From Pseudomonas folii (GTDB taxonomy: Bacteria > Pseudomonadota > Gammaproteobacteria > Pseudomonadales > Pseudomonadaceae), in assembly GCF_014357575.1 (NCBI RefSeq), contig NZ_JACONW010000004.1:1-64000 (forward strand): a stretch of DNA of 64,000 bases, in the 5' to 3' direction. A program made the translations under genes and the position numbers. The notes under the pieces are model-generated. The model had not been told where the DNA came from, searched no databases, and saw only the letters and a list, made by a program, of their open reading frames with translations. Below are positions 17,502 through 26,290 of the stretch, piece by piece (the stretch's first letter is position 1; each line of letters starts with the position of its first letter).

Positions 17502-18071
17502 TCATACCCGGTCGATCCTGAAATCCCATTGATCAAAATTCGCCTCATCACTCAACACCGGCAACGACTCAACGGCATTGATACCCAACTCATACACGTT
17601 GAGTGGGAAGCCTTCATGCAACTCGCTGAAACCAGTGATGCTCAATGCGTAGAGCCCCGGTGAAATATCCAGATAGTCGTTATTGCCCAAGCTGTCCGAT
17701 AGCCGGGCTTTGTAATTCAGAAAGAACTCAGGATCCCAATCCGTCAGGGCATGCAGATCGGCAACAATCAGCAGGCCGCTGATGACTCTCAGTGGAATAT
17801 CCGCATATCGAAACACCGCCTCATTGCCTTGTTCAAAGGGCAACTTTCGCTCATCGCGCAAACGAAACACATAGTCTTCTTCGGGCAGCGGATACAGGGG
17901 CACAACCGCCCCACTCTGGACCGCCAACCGTCCTGTTTCGCTTTGTTCGATGAACACCTCAAAGAGGCTGGAATCATCCGGACAATGCTCAGCAGTAAAA
18001 CGGCTCAACACGAGCGGGTCAAAAATGACCACGCCGGGGCTGAAAGTTTCAATGTTTGCCTCAGTTTTCAT
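17502..18071 (-). CDS. Uncharacterised protein
   Basis: A 189-residue acidic protein with no signal peptide, membrane helix or cysteine-rich motif. It looks beta-rich, with segments such as AVVPLYPLPEEDYVFRLRDE and DISPGLYALSITGFSE, a pattern of short strands that also occurs in ComJ-like and several immunity proteins, but the match is too weak to name. It is the most upstream gene of the minus-strand train (18.1 to 10.3 kb). A 430-bp gap with a REP separates it from the divergent hscC gene. Confidence 0.55.
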   Translation of the reverse strand: MKTEANIETFSPGVVIFDPLVLSRFTAEHCPDDSSLFEVFIEQSETGRLAVQSGAVVPLYPLPEEDYVFRLRDERKLPFEQGNEAVFRYADIPLRVISGLLIVADLHALTDWDPEFFLNYKARLSDSLGNNDYLDISPGLYALSITGFSELHEGFPLNVYELGINAVESLPVLSDEANFDQWDFRIDRV

Positions 18072-18218
18072 CCGTCACTTCCACAGGTTGATGCTGATAT
18101 TAAGTTCATGACCGATGTGTAGGGCCGAATTTATTCGGGACGCGGCATCACAGGCCATAAACAGACTGCGTATGTACCGGCCCTTCGCGAATGAATTCGC
18201 TCTTACAGGAGTCACTTA

Positions 18219-18319
18219 TGACGTGGGACCGGCTTCAGCCGGGAAGAGGCCGGGAAACACGCTGAATCTTTATCTACAGAAATACCGCCTTCCCGCCTAA
18301 AGCCGGTCCAACGTCGTCA
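18219..18319. repeat. REP doublet, family B
   Basis: Arms tgacgtgggaccggctt...gccggg and an inverse copy (cccgcctaaagccggtcc) flank a ~50-bp centre. Related copies lie at 42021-42126 and 47233-47329; this one has diverged by several bases. It sits in the 437-bp gap before hscC. The rest of that gap shows only a possible 16-codon frame at 18446-18496. Confidence 0.8.
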
Positions 18320-18508
18320 ATCAGATTGCGGACAAACATGGAATCTCCCACCGAATACTCAAGCGTGCCAGTATTGAACCATCATTTCAAAACGTGATCT
18401 CAAATGGCTACGTTCAGCCTGTGCCGTTCAAGGAAGAATGCCTTCATGACAGCCCTCAGTCTGATTAACAGTAATGCGCCGTCGAGCCAGGGATAAGGGA
18501 ACACATTG

Positions 18509-20203
18509 ATGATTGTCGGAATTGACCTGGGCACCACTAACAGCCTGGTTGCCGTCTGGCATAACGATGCCAGCGTACTAGTGCCCAATGTACTGGGCAG
18601 TCTCCTGACGCCCTCGGTCGTGGGGCTGGACGAGGAAGGCCGGATACTGGTTGGTCAGGCTGCACGCGAACGCCTGCATACTCATCCAGACCAGACTGCC
18701 GCGTTGTTCAAACGGCACATGGGCAGCGCCCATACCGTTCAGTTGGGAACACAGTCATTTCGTCCCGAAGAACTGTCGGCGCTGGTACTGCGCAGTCTCA
18801 AGGAAGATGTTGAGCGTGCTTACGGCGAACCGGTGACTGAAGCGGTCATCAGCGTCCCGGCCTACTTCAGTGATGCCCAGCGCAAGGCCACCCGCATCGC
18901 GGGTGAACTGGCAGGGCTGAAAGTCGACAAACTGATCAACGAACCGACCGCAGCCGCATTGGCCTATGGCTTGCCTCAGCGCGACAAAGAGACTTCGTTC
19001 CTGGTCTTCGACCTGGGCGGCGGCACCTTTGACGTGTCAATTCTTGAGCTCTTCGACGGCGTCGTGGAGGTCCGTGCCAGCGCTGGCGACAACTATCTGG
19101 GCGGTGAAGACTTCGACCAGTTGCTGGCCGAGCGTTTCATCCAGACCCAACGGGACCAGCTTGATTTTCCCGCCCCACAGTCGATCATCCAGCCGCTGCG
19201 CCGCGAAGCCGAGCGCGTGCGCCAGGCACTGGGGCAGGACAACGACAGCGAATTCGTTTTGCGGGTAGGTGGCAAAGAGTGGAAGCACGTCTTCACCCAG
19301 GACGATATGACCACGCTGTTCGCTCCCCTGCTGGAGCGCCTGCGCAACCCCATCGAACGCGCGTTGCGTGATGCCAAAATCCGCATCAACGAACTCGACG
19401 AAGTATTGCTGGTGGGCGGCACCACACGCATGCCACTGGTACGTAAACTCGCCGCCGGCCTGTTCGGTCGTTTTCCTTCGATTCATCTCAACCCTGACGA
19501 AGCCGTGGCCCACGGCGCAGCCATACAGGCTGCATTGAAATCACGCAGTGCTGCACTTGAGGAAGTGATACTTACAGACGTCTGCTCCTACACCATGGGC
19601 ATCGAGATTTCGCAAAGAGTCGGCAGGGAGCGTGAGGGCGGCCACTATTTACCGATTATTGAACGCAACAGTACGGTCCCGGTGAGCCGGGTTAAAACTG
19701 TGTCGACAGTTGATGATTTTCAGGACAGTGTGATGGTCTGCATTTACCAGGGCGAAAGTCGCCTGGTGCGCGACAACATTGCCTTGGGTGAACTGGATAT
19801 TCCCGTCCCACCACAAAAAGGCCCCGTGGATCTCGACGTACGCTTTACCTACGACAACAACGGCATTCTGGAATGTCAGGTCAGCATTCCCCTGACCGGC
19901 GAGCAGCATGTACTGGTCATCGAAAATAACCCGGGCGTATTGAGCAGCGAAGAAATTGCCGAGCGTCTGCAAGCGCTTGCCGAACTGAAAGTGCATCCCC
20001 GTGATCAGCAAATCAATACCCTGCTGGTGGCCCGTCTGGAGCGCATGTATCAGGAGAGCCTGGGCGATCTTCGTGAGGAGATTGACCGCTGTGCAAATCG
20101 GTTTCAGCAGGCATTGGCAACTCAGGACGAACACATCATTCGTCAGGCCCGTAGTGACCTGAGCGAGCGCATCGCGCGGCTGGAAAGAGGCGGCGGATAC
20201 TGA
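18509..20203 (+). CDS. hscC: HscC-type Hsp70 chaperone
   Basis: A 564-residue Hsp70. The ATPase signatures are intact: GIDLGTTNSLVAVW at the N-terminus, VFDLGGGTFDVSILE (about 165-180), INEPTAAALAYG, and VLLVGGTTRMPLV (about 305). A short substrate-binding region follows (SIPLTGEQHVL), without the long lid and C-terminal tail of DnaK. Length and sequence track Escherichia coli HscC closely (LTPSVV, PDQTAALFKRHMGS, SAGDNYLGGEDF). HscC works with specialised J-proteins and not with DnaK clients in general. The ATG at 18509 has AAGGGA upstream; a TTG precedes it. The J-domain gene starts four bases after the stop, a clear operon. Confidence 0.92.
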   Translation: MIVGIDLGTTNSLVAVWHNDASVLVPNVLGSLLTPSVVGLDEEGRILVGQAARERLHTHPDQTAALFKRHMGSAHTVQLGTQSFRPEELSALVLRSLKEDVERAYGEPVTEAVISVPAYFSDAQRKATRIAGELAGLKVDKLINEPTAAALAYGLPQRDKETSFLVFDLGGGTFDVSILELFDGVVEVRASAGDNYLGGEDFDQLLAERFIQTQRDQLDFPAPQSIIQPLRREAERVRQALGQDNDSEFVLRVGGKEWKHVFTQDDMTTLFAPLLERLRNPIERALRDAKIRINELDEVLLVGGTTRMPLVRKLAAGLFGRFPSIHLNPDEAVAHGAAIQAALKSRSAALEEVILTDVCSYTMGIEISQRVGREREGGHYLPIIERNSTVPVSRVKTVSTVDDFQDSVMVCIYQGESRLVRDNIALGELDIPVPPQKGPVDLDVRFTYDNNGILECQVSIPLTGEQHVLVIENNPGVLSSEEIAERLQALAELKVHPRDQQINTLLVARLERMYQESLGDLREEIDRCANRFQQALATQDEHIIRQARSDLSERIARLERGGGY

Positions 20204-20206
20204 GCC

Positions 20207-21802
20207 ATGGTGTCGACTTTCGATTGCTGGGAAATACTGGGCCTGCCTGCCGGATCCGATGAGCGCAGCATCAAGCGCCAGTACGCCAGACAGCTAAAGA
20301 CCACGCGCCCGGACGAAGATCCGGTGGCCTTCCAGCGGCTGCGTGAAGCGTATGAGCAAGCCTTGCAGATCATGCGTGATGGCGGCCTGGACGAGAGCGA
20401 GCAAGCTGCTGCTGACTTCATGGCTGAACCCTTTGTTGTCAGAAGCCACCCGCATGAGCCTCTCAACCCGACACCTTCACCCTACCAGCAAGCCGTCGAG
20501 CTGTTCTCCGGATTTGATGACGCAGACGTTGAGCAGTATTGGGATAAAGCCTCGGCCAAAGGCTGTGGGCCTGAGTTCGAGCGCCTGCTGTTCCAGCGCT
20601 GTGCAGACGACCCTGAAGCGCACACTGCGCTATTGAAGTGGGGTCTGGAAAAGCGTCAATGGCTGACGCCGTGGCAGCAGATCATAGGTGGTGAGTTTCA
20701 GCAACAACGGCTTGCCTTTGCCCTCACCGCAGCGCTTTATCAGCGCCTTGATCAGCACATGGCTGCAGGCGAAGACGCGTATTTTTTCGACTGCCTGGAG
20801 CAGCACAGTCGTCAAGGCTGGCTCAGTGATTTCGAACGCCGTCAGGCACTGCAGGTGCATGTCCTGAATCTGTTTCTAAATACTGAAATCTGGACACCTG
20901 CATTGTTCCGGCGCGTCTGTGAGTTGTTCGGCTGGGACAATGAAACGGCAGTGGTGCCCATTGCGGATGGGCAATGGCAATACCTGCGTCGGCGCTGCGA
21001 GCAACAAGCCTGGCTCAACGAACTGCGCGCCCTCATGCAACTGCGCGAACAACAACCCAGTGCGCGGGCCAATGCCGCCACTCTGTTCCTGCTCTGCACC
21101 GACCCGGCCCGGCAAGCGCAACTGGCTGCTGATTTTGTCGAGGCAGACTGGCACGCCTGCGAACAACTGTCTGAGATCTTTGCCAGTCAGTACCCTGACC
21201 TGCTGGGAATATTCCCTAACCACAACCCCAGGTTCTGGAAGGCACTTGTGGCACACCAGGCGCCGCCCTACGGGCTGAAACGCAGCGCCTGCGTCATCAC
21301 CCTCGCCCTGATACTGAACAGCATGGATCAACCCGACTTCATGTTCACGGTCACGATAATCCTGCTGCCACTCTATATTGCGGGCGGCGTGTTGGCGGCT
21401 TACGTCGGTAAATGGTTACTGAGCCACTGGGCGTCGCTGACGCAATACCTGTATGACGTGGACCTACAGGTCAGCCTGTGGTGTGTACGACACAAGCTGA
21501 TCAAGGATCGTCGATACCTGGTGATCCGTAACAGCGGCGGTTATCTAGCACTCGGATTTCTAATATGGAAGTTGCTCGGGATACTCGGCCTCGCGGCTTA
21601 TGTGCTGACCGGAGTCATCGGCCTGCTGCGGTTTGCCGGTACCGCGCCGACAGACCGTCAGTACCGCTGGCGAAAGCCATTGCAGGCGATCTATCGGATT
21701 GCCGGACTCAGCCGATTGCAATGGCTGTTTGGCGTGTCGATGCTGTGTGTCATTGGCTATGTACAACTGCACATGCCCGGCACCCTGCTGACTAAAGGTT
21801 GA
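20207..21802 (+). CDS. Membrane J-domain protein, HscC partner (DjlB/DjlC-like)
   Basis: A 531-residue co-chaperone. Residues 5-60 form a J domain (CWEILGLPAGSDERSIKRQY), but the canonical HPD is RPD (34-36, TTRPDEDP). The long middle region resembles that of E. coli DjlB/DjlC. The C-terminus has hydrophobic helices at about 365-410, 450-480 and 508-525, so the protein should be anchored in the inner membrane by its C-terminal part. Immediate coupling to hscC indicates it is the dedicated partner. The HPD His normally helps trigger ATP hydrolysis by Hsp70; whether Arg supports this in the HscC pair is not shown by the sequence. Confidence 0.85.
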   Translation: MVSTFDCWEILGLPAGSDERSIKRQYARQLKTTRPDEDPVAFQRLREAYEQALQIMRDGGLDESEQAAADFMAEPFVVRSHPHEPLNPTPSPYQQAVELFSGFDDADVEQYWDKASAKGCGPEFERLLFQRCADDPEAHTALLKWGLEKRQWLTPWQQIIGGEFQQQRLAFALTAALYQRLDQHMAAGEDAYFFDCLEQHSRQGWLSDFERRQALQVHVLNLFLNTEIWTPALFRRVCELFGWDNETAVVPIADGQWQYLRRRCEQQAWLNELRALMQLREQQPSARANAATLFLLCTDPARQAQLAADFVEADWHACEQLSEIFASQYPDLLGIFPNHNPRFWKALVAHQAPPYGLKRSACVITLALILNSMDQPDFMFTVTIILLPLYIAGGVLAAYVGKWLLSHWASLTQYLYDVDLQVSLWCVRHKLIKDRRYLVIRNSGGYLALGFLIWKLLGILGLAAYVLTGVIGLLRFAGTAPTDRQYRWRKPLQAIYRIAGLSRLQWLFGVSMLCVIGYVQLHMPGTLLTKG

Positions 21803-21923
21803 TGGCTGAAAACTGGATAAACTTTAGCGCTGGCTGCGCTCAGGGTCACCGAGAGAACTCGTTGCGGACATAAGCATCCAGTGATTGAAGAGCCCCCGAC
21901 CTGCGCTATGACTGGAGCAACAC

Positions 21924-22373
21924 ATGAAATACGACGATGCCTCCTGGCACTACCTGGGCACCTTCCCCAAGCATCTGCCAAAAGCTGCTGGCGCCACTCA
22001 TATCGGCATGTTTCTCGCCTGGATGCTGATGAATGACCTGGCCAGTGAAGAACTGGAAGAAGACGCCGAGAGCGGGCTCGCCCGACTCAAGGATCGCACC
22101 CTCACCGGGGCACAGTTTCTAATGACCGTACTGGATGAAAAACTGACCGACCAGGAGTTCTCTGAAACCGGCAATGCATTTGCCGTTGCCTACTACGAAG
22201 GTTTGAACAACGACAGCCGTTACGTCGACGACTACCTGCTGACCTTTGGCGTCAGCATTAAAACCCTCTACAGCGTTGAGGACAGCTGGGCCCATTACGA
22301 CCAACTGTCTGCCGCGATGGATGCACGTTTTGCGGCCTGGAATGCAGCCGGGCGGCCCGAACATATTATTTGA
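21924..22373 (+). CDS. DUF7832 protein, immunity-like
   Basis: A 149-residue cytosolic protein. The opening KYDDASWHYLGTFPKHLPK and AGATHIGMFLAWMLMNDLA are the hallmark of DUF7832, and the later YYEG...YVDDYL and SLY-V-D-W-x-x-Y-D elements are present as YVDDYLLTFG and LYSVEDSWAHYDQ. Such proteins are frequent in multi-gene immunity arrays and in Rhs/T6SS surroundings, with no biochemical function established. It starts 121 bp after the J-protein gene and is first of a group of eight same-strand small genes. Confidence 0.7.
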   Translation: MKYDDASWHYLGTFPKHLPKAAGATHIGMFLAWMLMNDLASEELEEDAESGLARLKDRTLTGAQFLMTVLDEKLTDQEFSETGNAFAVAYYEGLNNDSRYVDDYLLTFGVSIKTLYSVEDSWAHYDQLSAAMDARFAAWNAAGRPEHII

Positions 22374-22434
22374 ACGAGCCTGGCGAGGAGCATGACGTTT
22401 ATTCGACATCAACCTACTGTCAGTGGGAAATAGC

Positions 22435-23016
22435 ATGGATGAGTCGTTGCAGGCATTTGAACGTTTTGTGGTGCAATTCAATGCGTGGCCTGATTCCCTC
22501 GGGCATCTCACCTTTAACGCCGCCCCGGCTAGTCTTCCGGCCATCGCCGAGAGCCCGCAAGCGGGCCTCATGCGCAAGTATTTCGAGCGCATAGACCTCT
22601 CGGCTGAACCCATGATAGGCGCAGATTTCGGTCTGGAACTTTATGGTCCACTGAGGCTGGAAAAAGCACAGCAAGGTTGGAATGTCACAGACAATGACGA
22701 CCCTGCGTGGGGCTGGAAAGAAGGCTTCACTGTCTTCGCGGATCGCAACGGCGATGTGCTGGTTTATGACCGCCACGATGCCTGTTCTGCCATTTACGGA
22801 TCGATTCAGAAAAGATCGTTCAAGGTCGCTTCAGATATCGTTTCATTGCTCAACGCCTTACAAGCCGGGATCACGGTGCAATTGCAGGAATTCAACGATG
22901 ACACCCTCGACGACGACCTGAGTCCCAAACCTGCCTTTCTGGATAGAGTCAGAGACGTAGTGAGTCATGTTGAGGGCGCCGACGTGGATGGCTTTATGAA
23001 GTTCTTTTTTGAATGA
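22435..23016 (+). CDS. SUKH-like (SMI1/KNR4-type) protein
   Basis: A 193-residue protein with the features of a SUKH-fold immunity-like protein: LMRKYFERIDLSAEPMIGAD, LEKAQQGWN, then GFTVFADRNGDVLVYD where the D-x-x-G-D-x-L-x-x-D strand corresponds to the conserved core, and YGSIQKRSFKVASD. No signal peptide. The ATG at 22435 has GGGAAA eight bases upstream. Members of this superfamily bind and neutralise toxins of polymorphic systems, or act as general regulators in yeast (SMI1/KNR4). No adjacent toxin is visible. Confidence 0.6.
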   Translation: MDESLQAFERFVVQFNAWPDSLGHLTFNAAPASLPAIAESPQAGLMRKYFERIDLSAEPMIGADFGLELYGPLRLEKAQQGWNVTDNDDPAWGWKEGFTVFADRNGDVLVYDRHDACSAIYGSIQKRSFKVASDIVSLLNALQAGITVQLQEFNDDTLDDDLSPKPAFLDRVRDVVSHVEGADVDGFMKFFFE

Positions 23017-23085
23017 ACACGTGGGGCTGATCTTATATTCAGTGGCCGCCCCAGTCTTTTAATCCAACTCAATGAGTGGACGCCA

Positions 23086-23460
23086 ATGAGCCTGCTCTAC
23101 ACCGACAAAAATCCGCCTGCGAGTGCTGAAGACATCGCTATGGCCATGCAACAGTGCGGTATAAAACCGGAGGCATGGATAACCGGATTCTGGGCGCAGC
23201 GCGACGGCGCGATGATCGAAGACCTTGTGCAGATTTATTCCACGGACATGATCGCTGAACGCCAACAGACCTACGAAATAGCGGAGTATTTTCCTGATCA
23301 CCTGCTGATTGGTGACGACTCCGGCGGTCGCTTTGTATTACTGGAGCGCTCCGCAGAGCCCCGGTTTTACCTGCAGGACTCGGGAGATCCTTTCATCGAT
23401 GACGCAGCGGTTTTTTCATCCCTTGAGGCATTGATCAAAGCTGTCGTTGAAGAGGACTGA
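23086..23460 (+). CDS. SUKH-like (SMI1/KNR4-type) small protein
   Basis: A 124-residue protein. The central YSTDMIAERQQTYEIAEYFP followed by HLLIGDDSGGRFVLLE matches the SUKH pattern 'Y-x-x-x-x-I-x-E-x-N...Y-x-P-x-x-x-x-I-G-D-x-x-G'. Length is short for the family, whose members usually have 130-180 residues. The gene lies 69 bp after the previous one and overlaps nothing; the next start is ten bases after its stop. It is likely an immunity-type protein without known partner. Confidence 0.6.
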   Translation: MSLLYTDKNPPASAEDIAMAMQQCGIKPEAWITGFWAQRDGAMIEDLVQIYSTDMIAERQQTYEIAEYFPDHLLIGDDSGGRFVLLERSAEPRFYLQDSGDPFIDDAAVFSSLEALIKAVVEED

Positions 23461-23470
23461 GCGTAACCGA

Positions 23471-24016
23471 ATGGAAGACATGCAACCCGTACACGACCTA
23501 ACCCACAAGCTTGGCTATCAGGCGCTGTCCGCGCAACAGCAAAGACTGGTGATCGCCAGCTATACGCTCAGAAGTCTGCGTCTGGTCGAGATGTTTGATC
23601 GTCTTTATAACCAATGTCTGGCAGATCTTTTCTGCCGGGGCCTATCGGCGTACGTCGCCGGGCGAGCCAGCGAGTGCAGCGACCTGCACGCAGAGATCGA
23701 GGCCCACATACCTGACACCGATGACTTCGGTGAGCAGGAAGCGAGCTATGCACAAAACGCGTTTATCGCCCTGTTTTATCTGATAGAAGCGGCGGTCACC
23801 GACGACGCGGCTCTATTGCAGCGCAGTATCAACATGACCCTGGAAAACGTTGACTTGCTGTATTACGAACGCGACCCTGACTACCTACAAATGGAACTGA
23901 CGGCCGCAGAGCAGCATGTTTTCGATAACTTGCTGGAGCAGGCCGCAGCAACTCCTTCGACAGCGCCAGCCAACCTTGAATTAATCGAAGCAATGACTTC
24001 ACCCCATAGGCTGTGA
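23471..24016 (+). CDS. DUF416-like protein
   Basis: A 181-residue helical protein. Its middle, AHIPDTDDFGEQEASYAQNA then IALFYLIEAAVTDDAALLQR and SINMTLENVDLL, lines up well with E. coli YjaG (DUF416), which has IPSADDF...YPAIDACVALSELV and a later SKTSITTV element. DUF416 proteins are common in immunity arrays, though YjaG's own function is unclear. The start at 23471 lies ten bases after the preceding stop; the longer frame from 23447 would overlap that gene. Confidence 0.6.
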   Translation: MEDMQPVHDLTHKLGYQALSAQQQRLVIASYTLRSLRLVEMFDRLYNQCLADLFCRGLSAYVAGRASECSDLHAEIEAHIPDTDDFGEQEASYAQNAFIALFYLIEAAVTDDAALLQRSINMTLENVDLLYYERDPDYLQMELTAAEQHVFDNLLEQAAATPSTAPANLELIEAMTSPHRL

Positions 24017-24079
24017 TTGTTTTTCAGCCTGACGGAGTGGTTTGATACAACGGATTGAACAGCCTGACGTGAGGGCCTC

Positions 24080-24409
24080 ATGAAAACTTACAGCATTCGC
24101 GAAGTACTGCAGAATATCGCAGACATGCCTGACAGCTGGTTCTACTTGCCAGCGACTCAATGGACGCTGGATACCCGCGGCGCGTTCTCATTGGACAGCC
24201 GGGATTTCGCTCCGGATTCCACCGATTACCTGCCCCCGCAGGTGGCCAGTGAAGGTTGGGTAGCGACACTGGAAAAGGCCATGATCGAGGACGTCATCTT
24301 CAACGCCGACCAGCAATTGACTCACGCATCGCTGGAGAACTACTTCCAGGCCTTTGAGTTCTTTTACCAAAACGACGCGTTCATGGAATTTCAGCCAGAC
24401 CCGCGCTGA
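24080..24409 (+). CDS. DUF7716-like protein
   Basis: A 109-residue protein with the pattern I associate with DUF7716: REVLQNIADMPDSWFYLPA opening, TQWTLDTRGAFSLDS strand pair, then MIEDVIFNADQQLTHASLEN and YFQAFEFFYQNDAFMEF at the end (N-D-A-F core). A GAGG lies upstream of the ATG. It belongs to the immunity-like array; the minus-strand gene at 26291-26905 has a similar N-terminal half. The function is unknown. Confidence 0.6.
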   Translation: MKTYSIREVLQNIADMPDSWFYLPATQWTLDTRGAFSLDSRDFAPDSTDYLPPQVASEGWVATLEKAMIEDVIFNADQQLTHASLENYFQAFEFFYQNDAFMEFQPDPR

Positions 24410-24449
24410 TGAACGATGATCGTTAGCCATAACCCGCCACGAGAAAACC

Positions 24450-24968
24450 ATGTCGACTTTGAATATCGAGCAGTTTCAACGAGATGTCCTGAAGGCGTCC
24501 ATGAGCGCCATCGAACAGTTTCGAGCGGACTTCCCGAACGCACAGGTCTGCGGATTCGCGCTTTATTCCGACGGCGATGCGCGAACACTGGTACCCGCCT
24601 TTAACACTCAAGACCATTTGGAACGTGTCATAGCTGAAAACTCCGATGATTGGCAATACTTCAAGTGGTATCCCGCCGAATGGAGCCACGAAGCCTACGC
24701 CGACGATTACTTCCAGGATTTATGCAAAATGCTCTGGGATCTGGCCGACGCGACCACCGAGGACAATTTCGTGGCACATCGCAAACATATATTCGAGCAA
24801 TGTGTCATCGCCCTGAAAAAGCTGACGACGACGTTCGACGATGCCATTTATGTGTTTGCGGTTTCTGACTTTGAATGCCCGGAAGACGAGATTGCCTGGA
24901 TGAACGCTCTCAACACTCCAGAGCAAGCCGATGAGTTCAGGACATGGATGGAGTCACCCTCCAGCTGA
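24450..24968 (+). CDS. DUF4303 protein
   Basis: A 172-residue protein that fits DUF4303: VCGFALYSDGDARTLVPAFN (the A-L-Y-S-D element with following 'x-A-N-T-like' segment), a tryptophan-rich YFKWYPAEWSHEAYADDYF, then DAIYVFAVSDFE. No transmembrane or signal segment. DUF4303 is repeatedly seen in polymorphic-toxin immunity arrays and has no known activity. It lies 40 bp after the DUF7716-like gene and 46 bp before the first of two SUKH paralogues. Confidence 0.75.
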   Translation: MSTLNIEQFQRDVLKASMSAIEQFRADFPNAQVCGFALYSDGDARTLVPAFNTQDHLERVIAENSDDWQYFKWYPAEWSHEAYADDYFQDLCKMLWDLADATTEDNFVAHRKHIFEQCVIALKKLTTTFDDAIYVFAVSDFECPEDEIAWMNALNTPEQADEFRTWMESPSS

Positions 24969-25014
24969 AAACGCGAATACCGAAATATTCAATAGCTATA
25001 CAAGGACTTCAATC

Positions 25015-25605
25015 ATGAGCATCGTCGATACCTACCTCGCCGGTTTGCACAAAGCCTTACCAGCCGAACAACTCAATGAGCTGAAACATGCACACGGCGC
25101 TTCAGCGGCTGACCTGCAGCGGCTCACCGATCGTTATCCGTTGTGCCCGGCAAGCCTTCTTCAATTGCTCGGCCAGATCGACGGCACGCATTACCGGGAT
25201 TATCCGGACGGCAGAGTCATGGTCCTGATACTGGGCTCCGATGTATTCGAGTACCCCTACTACCTCAGTTCGGTCGATCAGATCCTTGAAGAAATTGAGA
25301 CTTACACCCGAAGCATTGAGCAAATTTATGCAGGCTATCTTGACGAACCCGACCTCGTCGGCCCCGGGATCGACATAACGCTGAGCATGCATGAACGGCT
25401 GTGTTTCTCGCACTGCATGAACAATGGCGGCAGTTCCAGACTGTATATCGACTTCAATCCAGCCCCCGGCGGCAATGTGGGTCAGGTCGTACGCTACCTT
25501 CACGACCCCGACAGCTACAAGGTGATTGCGCCGAGCTTCGATCACTACCTGCAACAGTTGATTGATGACAACTACGCCTTCGTTTTCGAGGCTGAAGACT
25601 ACTGA
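25015..25605 (+). CDS. SMI1/KNR4 (SUKH) family protein, copy 1
   Basis: A 196-residue protein. The N-terminus (MSIVDTYLAGLHKALPAEQL) and the loop RLTDRYPLCPASLLQLLGQI fit the SMI1/KNR4 start (helix, then short L-P-S-like turn before the first strand). The core strand pairs are VMVLILGSDVFEYPYYL and RLYIDFNPAPGGNVGQVVRY, with the final SFDHYLQQLIDDNY matching the family's end. A near-duplicate follows at 25696. The start at 25015 is chosen because it aligns exactly with the paralogue's start. Immunity or scaffold role is inferred from the family. Confidence 0.78.
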   Translation: MSIVDTYLAGLHKALPAEQLNELKHAHGASAADLQRLTDRYPLCPASLLQLLGQIDGTHYRDYPDGRVMVLILGSDVFEYPYYLSSVDQILEEIETYTRSIEQIYAGYLDEPDLVGPGIDITLSMHERLCFSHCMNNGGSSRLYIDFNPAPGGNVGQVVRYLHDPDSYKVIAPSFDHYLQQLIDDNYAFVFEAEDY

Positions 25606-25695
25606 TGTCTTTGTGAATCCAGGGTTTTCCTGCCCTCCCCCTGAACGACAAATGTGGCAACCTGAATTCAGTTTTTCTTTTCAAGGCACTCCATC

Positions 25696-26283
25696 ATGAG
25701 CCTCGTCGACACTTATCTCGCCGGTCTGCGCCAGGCCTTACCTGCCGAAGATCTCGATCAACTGAAAGATGCACACGGCGCTTCTGCGGCAGACCTGCAG
25801 CGGCTCACCGAGCGCTATCCATTGTGCCCGGCAAGCCTGTTACAACTGCTTGGCCATTTCGACGGCACGCATTGGGAATATCCGGACGCCGAGTTCGTAG
25901 TGCTGATACTGGGCTCCGACCTGGCCCGTTTTCCTTACTACCTGAATTCGGTAGAAGACATACTTGCCGAAGCTAACGGCCCTTGTACCGAAAGCATCGC
26001 AGAAATTTATGAAGGCTGGCCGGATGAGGAAGGCGAGCTGGCCGGAGAAGGCATTGACCGCACGGTGGGCATGAACGAGCGGCTTTGCTTTTCCAACTGT
26101 CTCAACAATGGGGGCACTTCGAGACTGTATATCGACTTCAATCCGGCCCCGGGCGGCACAGTGGGTCAGGTCATGCGCTTTCTGCATGACCCGGATAACT
26201 ATGAAGTGATTGCGCCAAGCTTCGATCACTATCTGCAACTACTGATTGATTACGACTACCAGTTCATTCGCCGGGAAACCTGA
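25696..26283 (+). CDS. SMI1/KNR4 (SUKH) family protein, copy 2
   Basis: A 195-residue paralogue of the gene at 25015, sharing the same plan throughout (KDAHGASAADLQRLTERYPL, RLYIDFNPAPGG, SFDHYLQLLIDYDY). The most variable part between the copies is the middle (residues ~85-125), as expected if the two recognise different partners. GGCACTCC precedes the ATG without a strong ribosome site. It ends seven bases before the stop of the convergent gene at 26291-26905. Confidence 0.78.
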   Translation: MSLVDTYLAGLRQALPAEDLDQLKDAHGASAADLQRLTERYPLCPASLLQLLGHFDGTHWEYPDAEFVVLILGSDLARFPYYLNSVEDILAEANGPCTESIAEIYEGWPDEEGELAGEGIDRTVGMNERLCFSNCLNNGGTSRLYIDFNPAPGGTVGQVMRFLHDPDNYEVIAPSFDHYLQLLIDYDYQFIRRET

Positions 26284-26290
26284 CGCCAGC

